Shown: one piece after another, positions 7,776 to 21,072 of the stretch | How positions within the stretch are numbered: position 1 is the stretch's first letter | How the letters are laid out: every line of letters starts with the position of its first letter | Assembly (NCBI RefSeq): GCF_003119195.2 | Contig: NZ_CP022254.1 | Location: 1,037,501 to 1,101,500, forward strand | Length of the DNA stretch: 64,000 nucleotides | Direction: 5' to 3' | DNA from: Azospirillum baldaniorum | GTDB taxonomy: Bacteria; Pseudomonadota; Alphaproteobacteria; Azospirillales; Azospirillaceae | Program-made: the position numbers and the translations under genes | The notes under the pieces: model-generated | Told to the model about the DNA's origin: nothing | Databases searched by the model: none | The model's input: only the letters and a program-made list of their open reading frames with translations

Positions 7776-8510
7776 ATGCCCATCAAAGACATCCTCGTGC
7801 ATGTCGGCTCTTCGCCCGCGTGCGCCGATCGTCTCGCCCTCGCCGCCAATCTCGCGCGCCGGTACGACGCCTACCTGATCGGTGCCGGCGCGCCGGAGTC
7901 GCCCACCGCCGAGGACCGCTTCCGGACCATGCTGCGGAGCGCCGGGGTGGTGGGCGAGTGGCGAGGCATCATCGGGCTTCCCGAATCGTTCGTCGCCCGT
8001 CAGGCGCGCGGCGCCGACCTTGTCATCCTCGGGCAGCACGATCCCGATGAGCCCACGGGCCTGGACGCGCCGGAGGACGTCATCCTCGCCTGAGGCCGCC
8101 CCGTGCTGGTCGTGCCGCATGCGAAACTCTTTGAGCAGGTCGGCGCGGCCGTGCTGATCGGCTGGAACGGCAGCCGCGAGGCGACGCGCGCCGTTCACGA
8201 CGCCCTGCCGCTGATGGAGATGGCGGCGGCGGTGACCGTCCTCTCCGTCAATCCGGAGCCCGGCGATGAGTGGGGGACGGACGACGTGGTCCAGCATCTT
8301 GCGCGGCACGGCCTCATCGTCCGGGCGGAGACGTTCCAGCCGGAGGCACTGGCCGATGCCGATGCCCTGCGGTCCCGCGCCGTCCACATCGGAGCCGACC
8401 TCATCGTTATGGGCGCCTACGGTCGATCGCGCCTGCGCGAAATGATCCTCGGCGGGATGACGCAGGATGTCCTCGAGAACGTGACCGTGCCGGTCCTGAT
8501 GGCTCACTGA
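7776..8510 (+). pseudogene. universal stress protein interrupted by an in-frame TGA
   Basis: The reading frame encodes a tandem UspA-like protein almost end to end, but a TGA stands at 8091-8093. The intact paralogue at 23179-23919 has Cys at the equivalent position (DVILACGRPV versus DVILA-stop-GRPV). The second half continues in the same frame (LIGWNGSREATRAVHDALPL; ATP-binding glycine motif GAYGRSRLRE). GTG at 8103 could restart translation but has no ribosome site. The simplest reading is a recent Cys-to-stop mutation. Readthrough, or selenocysteine at a Cys site, is possible but unsupported. Protein length without the stop would be about 244 residues, equal to the paralogue. Confidence 0.85.
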
Positions 8511-8549
8511 CCCGTACCCCTGCTTGGCCGATGCAACACGGAGGCCGCC

Positions 8550-10088
8550 ATGCCCAGCGCATACACCATGCCCAGCCGATCGAGTGCCCGAGCCGCCGCG
8601 CTGGCACCGCCCGCCCATGTGCACGCCGTCGGCCTTGCACTGTCCGCCTGTCTGCTGCTGTCGCACCCAGCTGTGGCGCAGCAGCGCGAGGTGCCTCCCA
8701 CCTTCGCCGAGCTCGCCACCGCCAAGCTGCCCACCGTCGTCACCATCATCGCCTCCAGCGGCGCTCCCCCGGTACGCCAGACGGCGCAGTCCGAGCAGCC
8801 GGACATCGGCCCCGGCATGGGACCGTTCTCCACGCTGCCGGATTCGCCGCTGCGCGACTTTCTGGAAAATCTGATGCGCCGGCAGGCACCGCACCGGGGT
8901 GAAGGCCCGGACGCCGCGCCGCGCGGCCGGCCTGCCAGGGCGCTGGGCTCCGGCTTCGTCATCGACCCGAACGGTTACGTCGTCACCAACAACCACGTTG
9001 TCGAGAATGCCGACAAGGTGGAGGTCACGCTGTCCGACAAGCAGACCTTGCCCGCCAAGATCGTCGGCACCGATCAGAAGACCGACCTCGCCCTGCTCAA
9101 GGTCGACCCCAAACAGCCGCTGCCCAGCGTGCAGTGGGGCGACAGCGACCGATCGCGGATCGGCGACTGGGTACTGGCCATCGGCAACCCCTTCGGTGTC
9201 GGCGGCACCGTGACCGCCGGCATTATCTCGGCCCGCGGCCGCGACATCGGTGCGGGTCCCTACGACGACTTCCTGCAGACCGACGCCGCCATCAACCAGG
9301 GCAACTCCGGCGGCCCGATGTTCAGCCTCCAGGGCGAGGTGATCGGCGTGAACACAGCCATCTTCAGCCAAAGCGGCGGCAACGTCGGCATCGGCTTCGC
9401 CATTCCGTCGGACTTGGCAAAGCCCGTCATCGCCGCGCTGCGCGACAAAGGGCGGGTGACGCGCGGCTACCTCGGCGTCATGATCCAGCCCGTGGAACAG
9501 GATGTCGCCGATGCTCTCGGCCTTAAGGACCGCTCGGGCGCGCTGGTCGCCGACGTGACCAAGGACAGCCCCGCCGCCCAGGCCGGCATCCAACCGGGTG
9601 ACGTCATCACCGAATACGCCGGAAAATCCGTGTCCGAGCCGCACGCCCTGACCGGGATGGTGGCGCAGACCAAACCGGGCGACACCGTCCCGATCGCGGT
9701 GCTGCGTGACGGCCGTGTGATCCCGCTGAACGTCCATGTCCTGGAACTGCAACCGACCCGGCAGGCCGAGGCACAGCCGCAGAACCCCGGCGAGGGCAAG
9801 TTGGGTTTGGCGCTGGCGCCGGTGACCCCGGAACTGCGCAAGGAGTTCGGGCTCGACCCTGACGCCCAAGGCGCGGTGGTGGTCGATGTGGCACCGAACA
9901 GCCCGGCCGCCCGTGTCGGCCTGCAACCCGGCGACGTCATCACCCGCGTCGGTCCGGCCCCGGTGACCGGTCCCGCCGATGTGGCCAAGGCTGTGGAGGA
10001 GGCGCGCAAAGCCAAGAAGGACCACGTGCTCGTCCAGCGTCGGCGTGAGGATGGCGCCCTGTTCGTGCCACTGCCGGTCGGCAGTTGA
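8550..10088 (+). CDS. degP: periplasmic serine protease DegP/HtrA
   Basis: A 512-residue protein: signal peptide (about 1-43, ending AVAQ), trypsin-like protease domain and two PDZ domains (about 300-390 and 415-505). The catalytic triad is visible as His149 (NNHVV), Asp179 (KTDLALL) and Ser253 (GNSGGP). DegP degrades or refolds damaged envelope proteins. It sits in the stress operon after the broken Usp gene, with the next gene 21 bases downstream. A DegP homologue is also cargo of transmissible stress-tolerance loci. The first ATG (8550) is used; a second in-frame ATG at 8568 is possible. Confidence 0.95.
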   Translation: MPSAYTMPSRSSARAAALAPPAHVHAVGLALSACLLLSHPAVAQQREVPPTFAELATAKLPTVVTIIASSGAPPVRQTAQSEQPDIGPGMGPFSTLPDSPLRDFLENLMRRQAPHRGEGPDAAPRGRPARALGSGFVIDPNGYVVTNNHVVENADKVEVTLSDKQTLPAKIVGTDQKTDLALLKVDPKQPLPSVQWGDSDRSRIGDWVLAIGNPFGVGGTVTAGIISARGRDIGAGPYDDFLQTDAAINQGNSGGPMFSLQGEVIGVNTAIFSQSGGNVGIGFAIPSDLAKPVIAALRDKGRVTRGYLGVMIQPVEQDVADALGLKDRSGALVADVTKDSPAAQAGIQPGDVITEYAGKSVSEPHALTGMVAQTKPGDTVPIAVLRDGRVIPLNVHVLELQPTRQAEAQPQNPGEGKLGLALAPVTPELRKEFGLDPDAQGAVVVDVAPNSPAARVGLQPGDVITRVGPAPVTGPADVAKAVEEARKAKKDHVLVQRRREDGALFVPLPVGS

Positions 10089-10109
10089 CCAGGAAGGGAG
10101 ATCCAGACC

Positions 10110-10553
10110 ATGCGGACACCGATTCTGCCATTACCGATTCTGCCGTTGCTGTGCGCAACCGTCCTGATGACCGCGAGCGCATGCGCCCAGCATGAAGACC
10201 GTCGATACGCCGCGGCCGAACCCATGCCCGCGGCACCCACGTTGGTCGGCCTCGTCGTCCTGTCGGAGGATGGGACCCGCCGCGTGGGGGTCGTCCACGA
10301 TGTGGTCGTCGGCACCGACAGCCAACCGGTCGAGATCGTCGTGGCGAGCGGTCATCCGGCGGTTCCCAAGGCTCATCTCGTTGCCGTGAGCCCGGCGAAC
10401 ACGCGCTATGCGCCGGAACAGGCCGCGGTCATTCTCGTCGACCTGACGCCGGAGCAGTTCGCCGCCCTTCCCCCCAGGACGGTCGAGGATCGCATGATCT
10501 CCATGCGGCTCCCCGGACCGACAAACTGGTCGGGCGTGACGTCACCTCGGTAA
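10110..10553 (+). CDS. secreted PRC-barrel-like protein, possible lipoprotein
   Basis: A 147-residue protein with an N-terminal hydrophobic signal (about 1-25) ending ASAC, a plausible but imperfect lipobox. The rest resembles a PRC-barrel (GLVVLSEDGTRRVGVVHDVVVG, PKAHLVAVSP). PRC-barrels are small beta-barrel modules found in RNA-processing, photosynthetic and many envelope stress proteins; the role here is unknown. It follows degP by 21 bases with an AAGGGAG ribosome site, so it is probably in the same operon. Confidence 0.65.
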   Translation: MRTPILPLPILPLLCATVLMTASACAQHEDRRYAAAEPMPAAPTLVGLVVLSEDGTRRVGVVHDVVVGTDSQPVEIVVASGHPAVPKAHLVAVSPANTRYAPEQAAVILVDLTPEQFAALPPRTVEDRMISMRLPGPTNWSGVTSPR

Positions 10554-10569
10554 GGAGTAAGGAGCTGCC

Positions 10570-11541
10570 ATGCTGGAGGCGAACACGACGGCCCGGCCGG
10601 GCGATTCGAAGGGCTTCCGGCGGATGTTCGCGCCGGGCCGGTTGACGCTCGGCGTCTTCTTTCCCATCGAGGCCTTCCAGCGCGACGAGCCGACCATGCG
10701 CGACCAGGAACGCCTGGCCCAGCGGGCCGAGGAATTGGGCTTCGCCGCGCTCTGGGTGCGGGACGTGCCGTTGCGCGACCCGTCGTTCGGCGACATCGGG
10801 CAGGTCTACGATCCCTGGGTCTATCTGGGATGGATCGCGGCGCAGACGCGCGACATCGCGCTCGCCACCGGTTCCATCATCCTGCCCCTGCGCCACCCGT
10901 TGCACACGGCGAAGGCGGCCGCTTCGGTGGATCGGCTTTCCGGCGGCCGCCTCGTGCTCGGGGTCGCGTCCGGCGACCGACCGATCGAATTCCCGGCGTT
11001 CGGCGTCGACGTGGACAAGCGGGGCGTCCTCTTCCGCGAGAACCTCGCCGTTCTGCGCAGCGTGCTCACCCAGAACTTTCCCCGCATCCAGTCCTCCTAT
11101 GGCGTGATGCAGGGGACCGTTGATCTCGTGCCGAAGCCGGTCGGCGCGCTGCCGATCCTGATCACCGGCACCAGCCGGCAGAGCCTGGAATGGATCGCCG
11201 GGCATGCCGACGGCTGGATCACCTACCCGCGATCCCTCGCGCAACAGGCGGAGCACGCCGCGCACTGGCACGCCGCCGTAGCGGCCGCGAGGCCGGGCGT
11301 CTTCACCCCCTTCGTGCAATCGCTCTACATCGACCTGACCACGGAGCCGGATCACCCTGCCCAGCCGATTCACCTGGGATTCCGCGGCGGCCGGAACGTC
11401 CTGCTCCAATTCCTCGACGCATTGCGCCGGGCGGGCGTAAACCATGTCATTCTCAATGTGAAATATGGCACGCGCGACGCGGCAGAGGTGATCGACGAGA
11501 TCGGCCGGAACGTGCTCCCACATCTCAATGCCGCCCCGTGA
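10570..11541 (+). CDS. LLM-class flavin-dependent oxidoreductase
   Basis: A 323-residue luciferase-like monooxygenase family protein (F420/FMN TIM-barrel). Recognisable elements are the N-terminal strand (LTLGVFFPIEAF), the RAEELGFAALWVRDVPL segment, the SGGRLVLGVASGD motif and the flavin-phosphate-binding end (LITGTSRQSLEWIA). Substrate cannot be predicted. It starts 16 bases after the PRC-barrel gene behind AAGGAG, so it is the last gene of the plus-strand stress operon. Confidence 0.9.
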   Translation: MLEANTTARPGDSKGFRRMFAPGRLTLGVFFPIEAFQRDEPTMRDQERLAQRAEELGFAALWVRDVPLRDPSFGDIGQVYDPWVYLGWIAAQTRDIALATGSIILPLRHPLHTAKAAASVDRLSGGRLVLGVASGDRPIEFPAFGVDVDKRGVLFRENLAVLRSVLTQNFPRIQSSYGVMQGTVDLVPKPVGALPILITGTSRQSLEWIAGHADGWITYPRSLAQQAEHAAHWHAAVAAARPGVFTPFVQSLYIDLTTEPDHPAQPIHLGFRGGRNVLLQFLDALRRAGVNHVILNVKYGTRDAAEVIDEIGRNVLPHLNAAP

Positions 11542-12081
11542 GCATTGATCGAGAGGGTCATGCCGATGGCACCATCCGGTGCAATCGGCATGGCAGCAAG
11601 GCCGTTTGATCGCTTCCATCAAACGTCTTTGATGCCACATCAGAAGGCCGAAAAGACGGAAGGCGCATTCCCAATCCTCAGTCTGAGGATCTTTCCCATT
11701 GGGATTGCGATCGGGATTGCGATCGGGATTGCGATCGGGATTGATCGTCTTGAAGGTGTTGGCGAGAGCCATGCCAAGTCTACCGGCGATGGGGGAAGCC
11801 GGACTTCGGTTTCATCGCTGCAGCCGAGATCGAGCGGGGCCGCGTGGTCAGGCCATCCAGGACGGAGCGCAGTTGGATCTCTTCATCGCTGCGCTCGAAG
11901 TCATGAATGCGCTCTTGCAGTCCTTTGGTGATCGGCAGGTCGAATGGCCCGATTATGTCGCAACCATTCGCCTCCACTGTAGCCTGATCACGCAAGAGAA
12001 GGCTGCAATCTCGCAGCATTGCGAAAGAAACGTTCGTACTTGGCCACTCCCATCGCTGACTTTCACCTCCGGTCTGGCTTA
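11542..12081. other. 540-base gap between convergent operons, with repeats
   Basis: No convincing gene. Overlapping inverted repeats lie at 11605-11634 (TTTGAT-N7-ATCAAA overlapping CATCAAA-N4-TTTGATG). A tight perfect inverted repeat lies at 11674-11690 (ATCCTCAG-T-CTGAGGAT). A 12-base tandem repeat follows. Open frames crossing the region have no family resemblance. One of the hairpins may end transcription from either side, though no T-run follows them. Confidence 0.55.
11701..11743. repeat. 12-bp tandem repeat
   Basis: GGGATTGCGATC is repeated three times perfectly with a partial fourth copy (GGGATTG). Each unit contains the self-complementary GATCG junction. It lies in the gap between convergent stress operons. 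Confidence 0.9.
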
Positions 12082-12474
12082 TCAACCGACGTACTTGAAT
12101 TCCGGAAGCTTCTTGAGTTCATCCTTCGACGCTCCCGGCAGTGTAATCTTCTTGCCAGTTTCGTCCAACTGCAGGTCGTTGAACGGGATGGCCACCATGT
12201 GGGCGCCGATGCCGAGGAAGCCACCGACCTCGAGCACCGCGAAGAGCACCTTGTCCCGTCCGATGATGATGTCGTCGAGTGAACCGATCTTCTCGTTCTT
12301 GTCGTTCAGGACGGACGTGCCCGTCAGCTTGCTCGCGCGGTAGCCCGCCGCGACGGCCTTCACATCGACGACGACCAACGTGACGGCCTGCGACAGCGCC
12401 GGCCAGGGGGTTTGGACGGCCAGGACGGCGGCGCCCAGCGCCGCGCCCGTCAGGATGCTTAGGAATGACTTCAT
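12082..12474 (-). CDS. secreted PRC-barrel domain protein
   Basis: A 130-residue protein with a signal peptide (about 1-30, MKSFLSILTGAALGAAVLA) and a PRC-barrel (LTGTSVLNDKNEKIGSLDDI, VLEVGGFLGIGAHMVAIPF). The frame is open further upstream, but the ATG at 12474 begins the signal peptide and follows a GGGAGAG ribosome site. It is exported, probably periplasmic. It is the last gene of the minus-strand stress run and a distant analogue of the PRC-barrel gene ending the opposite operon. Confidence 0.82.
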   Translation of the reverse strand: MKSFLSILTGAALGAAVLAVQTPWPALSQAVTLVVVDVKAVAAGYRASKLTGTSVLNDKNEKIGSLDDIIIGRDKVLFAVLEVGGFLGIGAHMVAIPFNDLQLDETGKKITLPGASKDELKKLPEFKYVG

Positions 12475-12526
12475 TGTCTCGCTCTCCCGAATTCGTATGA
12501 GTATGGGGCGATACGGCCGACGGCCG

Positions 12527-12827
12527 TCAGGCGGCCCGCTGCATGGTTTGGTTCCGCGCCTCGCCCATGAGCGCGGCCTGGATCTTCTCCTCCTGCTCTT
12601 TGGGCAGGGAGGTGCGCAGAACCTTGCCGCCGTAGCGGCTGATCTCGGGCAGGACCTTGTCCAGCCTCGCCTCACGGACGAGGATAAACAGCGCCGAGGT
12701 GCCGGGTTCGAAGGCTTCGCCGAGTTCACGCATGAAACCGTCATCGATGCCGATGTCGGTGATCGGCGCCCGACCGCGCAAACGGCGAGCCTCCGAAGAG
12801 TGATGGGAGTTGGGAACGCTGCGCCAT
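12527..12827 (-). pseudogene. DUF1269 protein remnant joined to a foreign start (deletion scar)
   Basis: The 3' part encodes the C-terminal half of a DUF1269 protein (IGIDDGFMRELGEAFEPGTS, ALFILVREARLDKVLPEI). Its N-terminal half, including the glycine-rich membrane hairpin, is missing. Upstream, a textbook ribosome site (AAGGAGGA, 12833-12840) and ATG at 12827 open another frame, MAQRSQLPSLFGGSPFARSG, that stops at 12741 after crossing into the DUF1269 DNA out of frame. This looks like a deletion that fused the start of one gene to the end of another. From memory the start resembles some Hsp20 proteins; this is unproven. Confidence 0.65.
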
Positions 12828-12932
12828 GGCTGTCCTCCTTGATGTTTCATGTTTCTTTGAAATGATGACTTCAAAGATCCGAACAAATAAATTCCACATA
12901 GAACATAAAAGAATGCTGACAGGCCAACGCTT

Positions 12933-13355
12933 TTACGGCATCTCCTCCTTATAATGTCTCGCAATTAGGACGGATCCGGCAAACCGGCACTTGAACTTGT
13001 CCGAAAAATTCTTTGAGGTCATTTTCCTTTTCGGCGACTCCTCAACCTGAAAGCGCCAGCCGTGCCGCTCAGCGAAGGACACGGCGCTGTCCAGATCCGG
13101 AAAGGAGACCTGGATGTGGGCGAAGGGGTCGGCGCTCCCGGTCCACCCCATGACCGGATGCGGAAACGGCGGGTCGGTCGGCTCGAACTCCAGAACCCAC
13201 TGCTTGCGACCGGGGCCCGATTGCGTGACGGAGGGCGACGGCCGGTGGATGTAGGCCATCGGCACGGCGGTCGTCGCCGGCAACGACACGCCCGGCATGG
13301 TCGGCGGCTTTCGCCAAAGGTTGTGATCGCGTGGGTGCGGCAGCCTGAAAGCCAT
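12933..13355 (-). CDS. NDUFS4-like respiratory complex I accessory protein
   Basis: A 140-residue protein. The C-terminal half fits the ETC complex I subunit (NDUFS4/18-kDa) family: WVLEFEPTDPPFPHPVMGWT, then DPFAHIQVSFPDLDSAVSFA and RHGWRFQVEE. In alphaproteobacteria such proteins are accessory to NADH:quinone oxidoreductase. The start ATG at 13355 is preceded by GGAGG. The N-terminal region is Pro-rich. Its place directly after clpB and a small barrel protein suggests a stress-specific copy or adaptor. Confidence 0.75.
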   Translation of the reverse strand: MAFRLPHPRDHNLWRKPPTMPGVSLPATTAVPMAYIHRPSPSVTQSGPGRKQWVLEFEPTDPPFPHPVMGWTGSADPFAHIQVSFPDLDSAVSFAERHGWRFQVEESPKRKMTSKNFSDKFKCRFAGSVLIARHYKEEMP

Positions 13356-13393
13356 GCCCTGCCTCCGCCTTTTGCAGCCGGTCCTTGCGCTTG

Positions 13394-13693
13394 CTAGACA
13401 GTGTCGAAGATCGTGTCGAAGCGCGTCACGTCGTAAAACTTGGTCGAGGGTTGATCGTCCATGAGGTGCGCAATCCGTTGCCAAAGCTTCAGGACATCGG
13501 GCATGGCCGCCTCGGCGCTCCACACCGAGTCATGGATGGCGACGACCACGACCTCGTCGTCGTCCCCCTGAAGGGTGAACCAGTGCTTCAGACCCTTCAG
13601 GGCATGAATGTCGGCCGCCATCCCGTCCCGCAGCCGGAACCATTCGTCCCTGGTTCCCAGCTTCAAACGGAACCGCGTCATCCGGGCGTACAT
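13394..13693 (-). CDS. small dimeric alpha/beta-barrel protein
   Basis: A 99-residue protein (MYARMTRFRLKLGTRDEWFR start) that resembles antibiotic-monooxygenase/ferredoxin-like dimeric barrels: strand, helix (LRDGMAADIHALKGL), strand (HWFTLQGDDDEVVVVAIHDS), helix. No catalytic residues can be assigned. The chosen start lies 4 bases after the clpB stop, so it is very probably co-transcribed and coupled. An upstream in-frame ATG at 13744 would overlap clpB by 47 bases and is less likely. Confidence 0.65.
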   Translation of the reverse strand: MYARMTRFRLKLGTRDEWFRLRDGMAADIHALKGLKHWFTLQGDDDEVVVVAIHDSVWSAEAAMPDVLKLWQRIAHLMDDQPSTKFYDVTRFDTIFDTV

Positions 13694-13697
13694 CGCG

Positions 13698-16322
13698 TCA
13701 CTCCGCAGCGTTTCGAGACGGCTGCTCGGTCGCCCCATCGCCATGCTGCGGCGGTTCGATGAGCAGACCCAGCTCCGTGGCGGTGACCCGGACCGTATCG
13801 CCGTCGCGGACTTTGCCGCGCAGGATCATCTCCGCGAGCGGATTCTGCAGTTCGCGCTGGATCACCCGCTTCAAGGGCCGGGCGCCGTACACTGGATCGT
13901 AGCCGGCGTCGGCCAGCCAGCGCTTCGCCGCGTCGTCCACCTCCAGCACGAGCTTGCGGTCGTCGAGCAGGCGTTGGAGCCGCCGGAACTGGATGTCGAC
14001 GATGCCGCTCATGTCCTCGCGCGAGAGGCGGCGGAAGATCAGGATCTCGTCGAGCCGGTTCAGGAACTCGGGCCGGAACGCCGCCCGCACCGCCTCCATC
14101 ACCTCGGCGCGCACCGTGTCAACGTCCTGGTCCTCCCCCAAGGTCGCGAGATACTCGCTGCCGAGGTTGGAGGTCATCACGATCAGCGTGTTGCGGAAGT
14201 CGACCGTGCGGCCCTGCCCATCGGTCAGGCGCCCGTCGTCGAGCACCTGGAGCAGCACGTTGAAGACATCCGGGTGCGCCTTCTCCACCTCGTCGAACAG
14301 GATCACCTGATAGGGCCGGCGCCGCACCGCCTCGGTCAGGCTGCCTCCCTCTTCGTAGCCGACGTAGCCCGGAGGGGCGCCGATCAGGCGGGCCACGGAG
14401 TGCTTCTCCATGAACTCCGACATGTCGATGCGCACCATCGCGTGCTCGTCGTCGAAGAGGAATTCGGCCAGTGCCTTGGTCAGCTCGGTCTTGCCCACGC
14501 CGGTGGGTCCGAGGAACAGGAAGGATCCCATCGGCCGGTTTGGATCCTGAAGCCCGGCGCGGGCGCGGCGCACCGCGTTCGAGACCGCGACGATGGCTTC
14601 GTCCTGGCCGATGACACGCTGCCTCAGCGCGCCTTCCATGTGCAGCAGCTTCTCGCGCTCGCCCTCCAGCATCTTGTCGACCGGGATCCCGGTCCAGCGG
14701 GACACGACGGCGGCGATGTGCTCGGCGGTGACCGCCTCCTCGAGCATCCGCTGGTCGCCTTGTGCCTCGGCTTCCTTCAGCTGCCTTTCGAGATCGGGGA
14801 GGATGCCGTAGGCGAGTTCGCCCGCGCGGGTCCAGTCGCCGCGCCGCTGCGCCTGCTCCAGTTCGATGCGGGCTTGGTCGAGCCGCTCCTTCAGCGTGCG
14901 CGCGCCGGCGAGCTTCTCCTTCTCGGCCCGCCACGTCGCCGTGAGTTCGGCGGATTTCTGCTCGAGTTCGCTGAGCTCCTTCTCCAGCCTCTGCAGGCGC
15001 TCCCGCGAGGCCGGATCGCTCTCCTTCTTGAGCGCTTCGCGCTCGATCTTCATCTGCACGATGCGGCGATCGAGTTCGTCGATCTCCTCAGGCTTGGAAT
15101 CGACCGCCATACGAAGCCGCGAGGCCGCTTCGTCCATCAGGTCGATGGCCTTGTCGGGGAGGAAACGGTCGGTGATGTAGCGATGCGACAGCGTCGCCGC
15201 GGCGACGATGGCGCTGTCCGTGATGCGCACGCCGTGGTGAACTTCGTACTTCTCCTTGATCCCGCGCAGGATGGAGATGGTGTCCTCCACCGTCGGCTCG
15301 CCGACAAGGACGGGCTGGAAGCGCCGGGCCAGGGCGGCGTCCTTCTCGATGTGCTTGCGGTATTCCTCCAGCGTGGTGGCGCCGACGCAATGCAGTTCGC
15401 CGCGGGCAAGCGCCGGCTTCAGCATGTTGGAGGCGTCCATCGCCCCCTCCGCCCCGCCCGCTCCCACCAGCGTGTGCAGTTCGTCGATGAAGAGGATGAC
15501 TCCTTCCCGGCCCGAGGTGACTTCCGACAGGACCGCCTTCAGCCGCTCCTCGAATTCGCCGCGGTACTTGGCCCCGGCCAGCAGCGAGCCGAGGTCGAGC
15601 GCCAGCAGCTTCTTGTCCTTCAGGCTTTCAGGCACGTCGCCCTTGACGATGCGCTGCGCCAGGCCTTCGACGATGGCGGTCTTGCCGACGCCCGGCTCGC
15701 CGATCAGCACGGGGTTGTTCTTGGTGCGGCGCGCGAGAACCTGGATCGTACGGCGGATCTCCTCGTCGCGGCCGATGACGGGGTCAAGCTTGCCATCGCG
15801 CGCCACGGCCGTGAGGTCGCGCGTGTACTTCTTCAGCGCGTCGTAACCTTCCTCGGCCGACGCCGTATCGGCGGTGCGGCCCTTGCGGATGTCCTCGATA
15901 GCCTTGTTGAGGCCCTGGGCGTTGACACCCGCCGAGGCCAGCGCCTTCGCGGCCGGCATGCCCGCAGCGGCGGCCATCGCCAGCAGCAGCCGCTCCACGG
16001 TGACGAAGCTGTCGCCCGCCTTCTGCGCCAGCTGCTCGGCGGCCTCGAAGACGCGCGCCAACTCCGGCGCCATGTAGACCTGCCCGGCGCCGGCCCCTTC
16101 GACGCGTGGCAGCGTGTCGAGCGCGGCGTCGACCGCTGAAAGCGCTGCCTTAGGGTCGCCTCCGGCCGCGCGGATGAGGTTCGCGCAAAGCCCTTCCGAA
16201 TCTTCCAGCAACACCTTGAGCAGGTGCTCCGGCGTCAGGCGCTGATGGCCGCGGCTCACCGCGAGCGTTTGTGCCGACTGGAGGAAACCCTTCGCTCGAT
16301 CCGTGTATTTTTCGAGGTCCAT
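13698..16322 (-). CDS. clpB: ATP-dependent disaggregase ClpB
   Basis: An 874-residue Hsp100 protein, full length for ClpB. In order: Clp N domain (about 1-150), first AAA+ ([17 protein letters not shown]), long coiled-coil M domain (about 410-530) that defines ClpB, second AAA+ ([22 protein letters not shown]) and the C-terminal domain. It dissolves protein aggregates together with DnaK, CbpA/DnaJ and GrpE, all encoded here. The start at 16322 gives the standard [10 protein letters not shown] opening after GGAG; a longer frame exists. It is not the ClpK/ClpG type as far as can be seen. Confidence 0.95.
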   Translation of the reverse strand: MDLEKYTDRAKGFLQSAQTLAVSRGHQRLTPEHLLKVLLEDSEGLCANLIRAAGGDPKAALSAVDAALDTLPRVEGAGAGQVYMAPELARVFEAAEQLAQKAGDSFVTVERLLLAMAAAAGMPAAKALASAGVNAQGLNKAIEDIRKGRTADTASAEEGYDALKKYTRDLTAVARDGKLDPVIGRDEEIRRTIQVLARRTKNNPVLIGEPGVGKTAIVEGLAQRIVKGDVPESLKDKKLLALDLGSLLAGAKYRGEFEERLKAVLSEVTSGREGVILFIDELHTLVGAGGAEGAMDASNMLKPALARGELHCVGATTLEEYRKHIEKDAALARRFQPVLVGEPTVEDTISILRGIKEKYEVHHGVRITDSAIVAAATLSHRYITDRFLPDKAIDLMDEAASRLRMAVDSKPEEIDELDRRIVQMKIEREALKKESDPASRERLQRLEKELSELEQKSAELTATWRAEKEKLAGARTLKERLDQARIELEQAQRRGDWTRAGELAYGILPDLERQLKEAEAQGDQRMLEEAVTAEHIAAVVSRWTGIPVDKMLEGEREKLLHMEGALRQRVIGQDEAIVAVSNAVRRARAGLQDPNRPMGSFLFLGPTGVGKTELTKALAEFLFDDEHAMVRIDMSEFMEKHSVARLIGAPPGYVGYEEGGSLTEAVRRRPYQVILFDEVEKAHPDVFNVLLQVLDDGRLTDGQGRTVDFRNTLIVMTSNLGSEYLATLGEDQDVDTVRAEVMEAVRAAFRPEFLNRLDEILIFRRLSREDMSGIVDIQFRRLQRLLDDRKLVLEVDDAAKRWLADAGYDPVYGARPLKRVIQRELQNPLAEMILRGKVRDGDTVRVTATELGLLIEPPQHGDGATEQPSRNAAE

Positions 16323-16349
16323 GGCTGCGGTGCTCCTTTCCCGTGGCAC

Positions 16350-18302
<1,953 letters not shown>

Positions 18303-18332
18303 GTCGCCCTCCGGCGTGTTCCGTCCCGGTTG

Positions 18333-20991
<2,659 letters not shown>

Positions 20992-21006
20992 GGGTGCGCC
21001 GCCTTG

Positions 21007-21072
21007 GCCGGGTATGGAATGGGGCCGGGTATGGAATGGGTAGGGATCGGACCTCTCTCAGGCTCTCTCAGG
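21007..21072. repeat. short tandem repeats between hdeD and grpE
   Basis: GCCGGGTATGGAATGGG occurs twice in tandem (21007-21040), followed by two tandem CTCTCTCAGG-like units around 21053-21072. They lie in and at the edge of the 76-base gap between hdeD and grpE. They could mark a processing or slippage site, or an internal control region, within the chaperone operon. Confidence 0.7.

Noticed and set aside
8091..8140. Selenocysteine insertion element after the Usp TGA
   Set aside because: No stable stem-loop with a clear apical loop was found by eye; the selenocysteine idea is kept only as a thing to exclude.
7194..10025. Long open frame on the minus strand opposite the peroxiredoxin-degP run
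   Set aside because: Antisense to well-supported DsbA-like, Usp and DegP coding regions; composition is a GC-skew artefact.
12856..12875. TTTGAA-N8-TTCAAA inverted repeat as another FixK site
   Set aside because: Arms and 8-base spacing do not fit the TTGAC/T-N4 pattern, and it lies next to a gene remnant.
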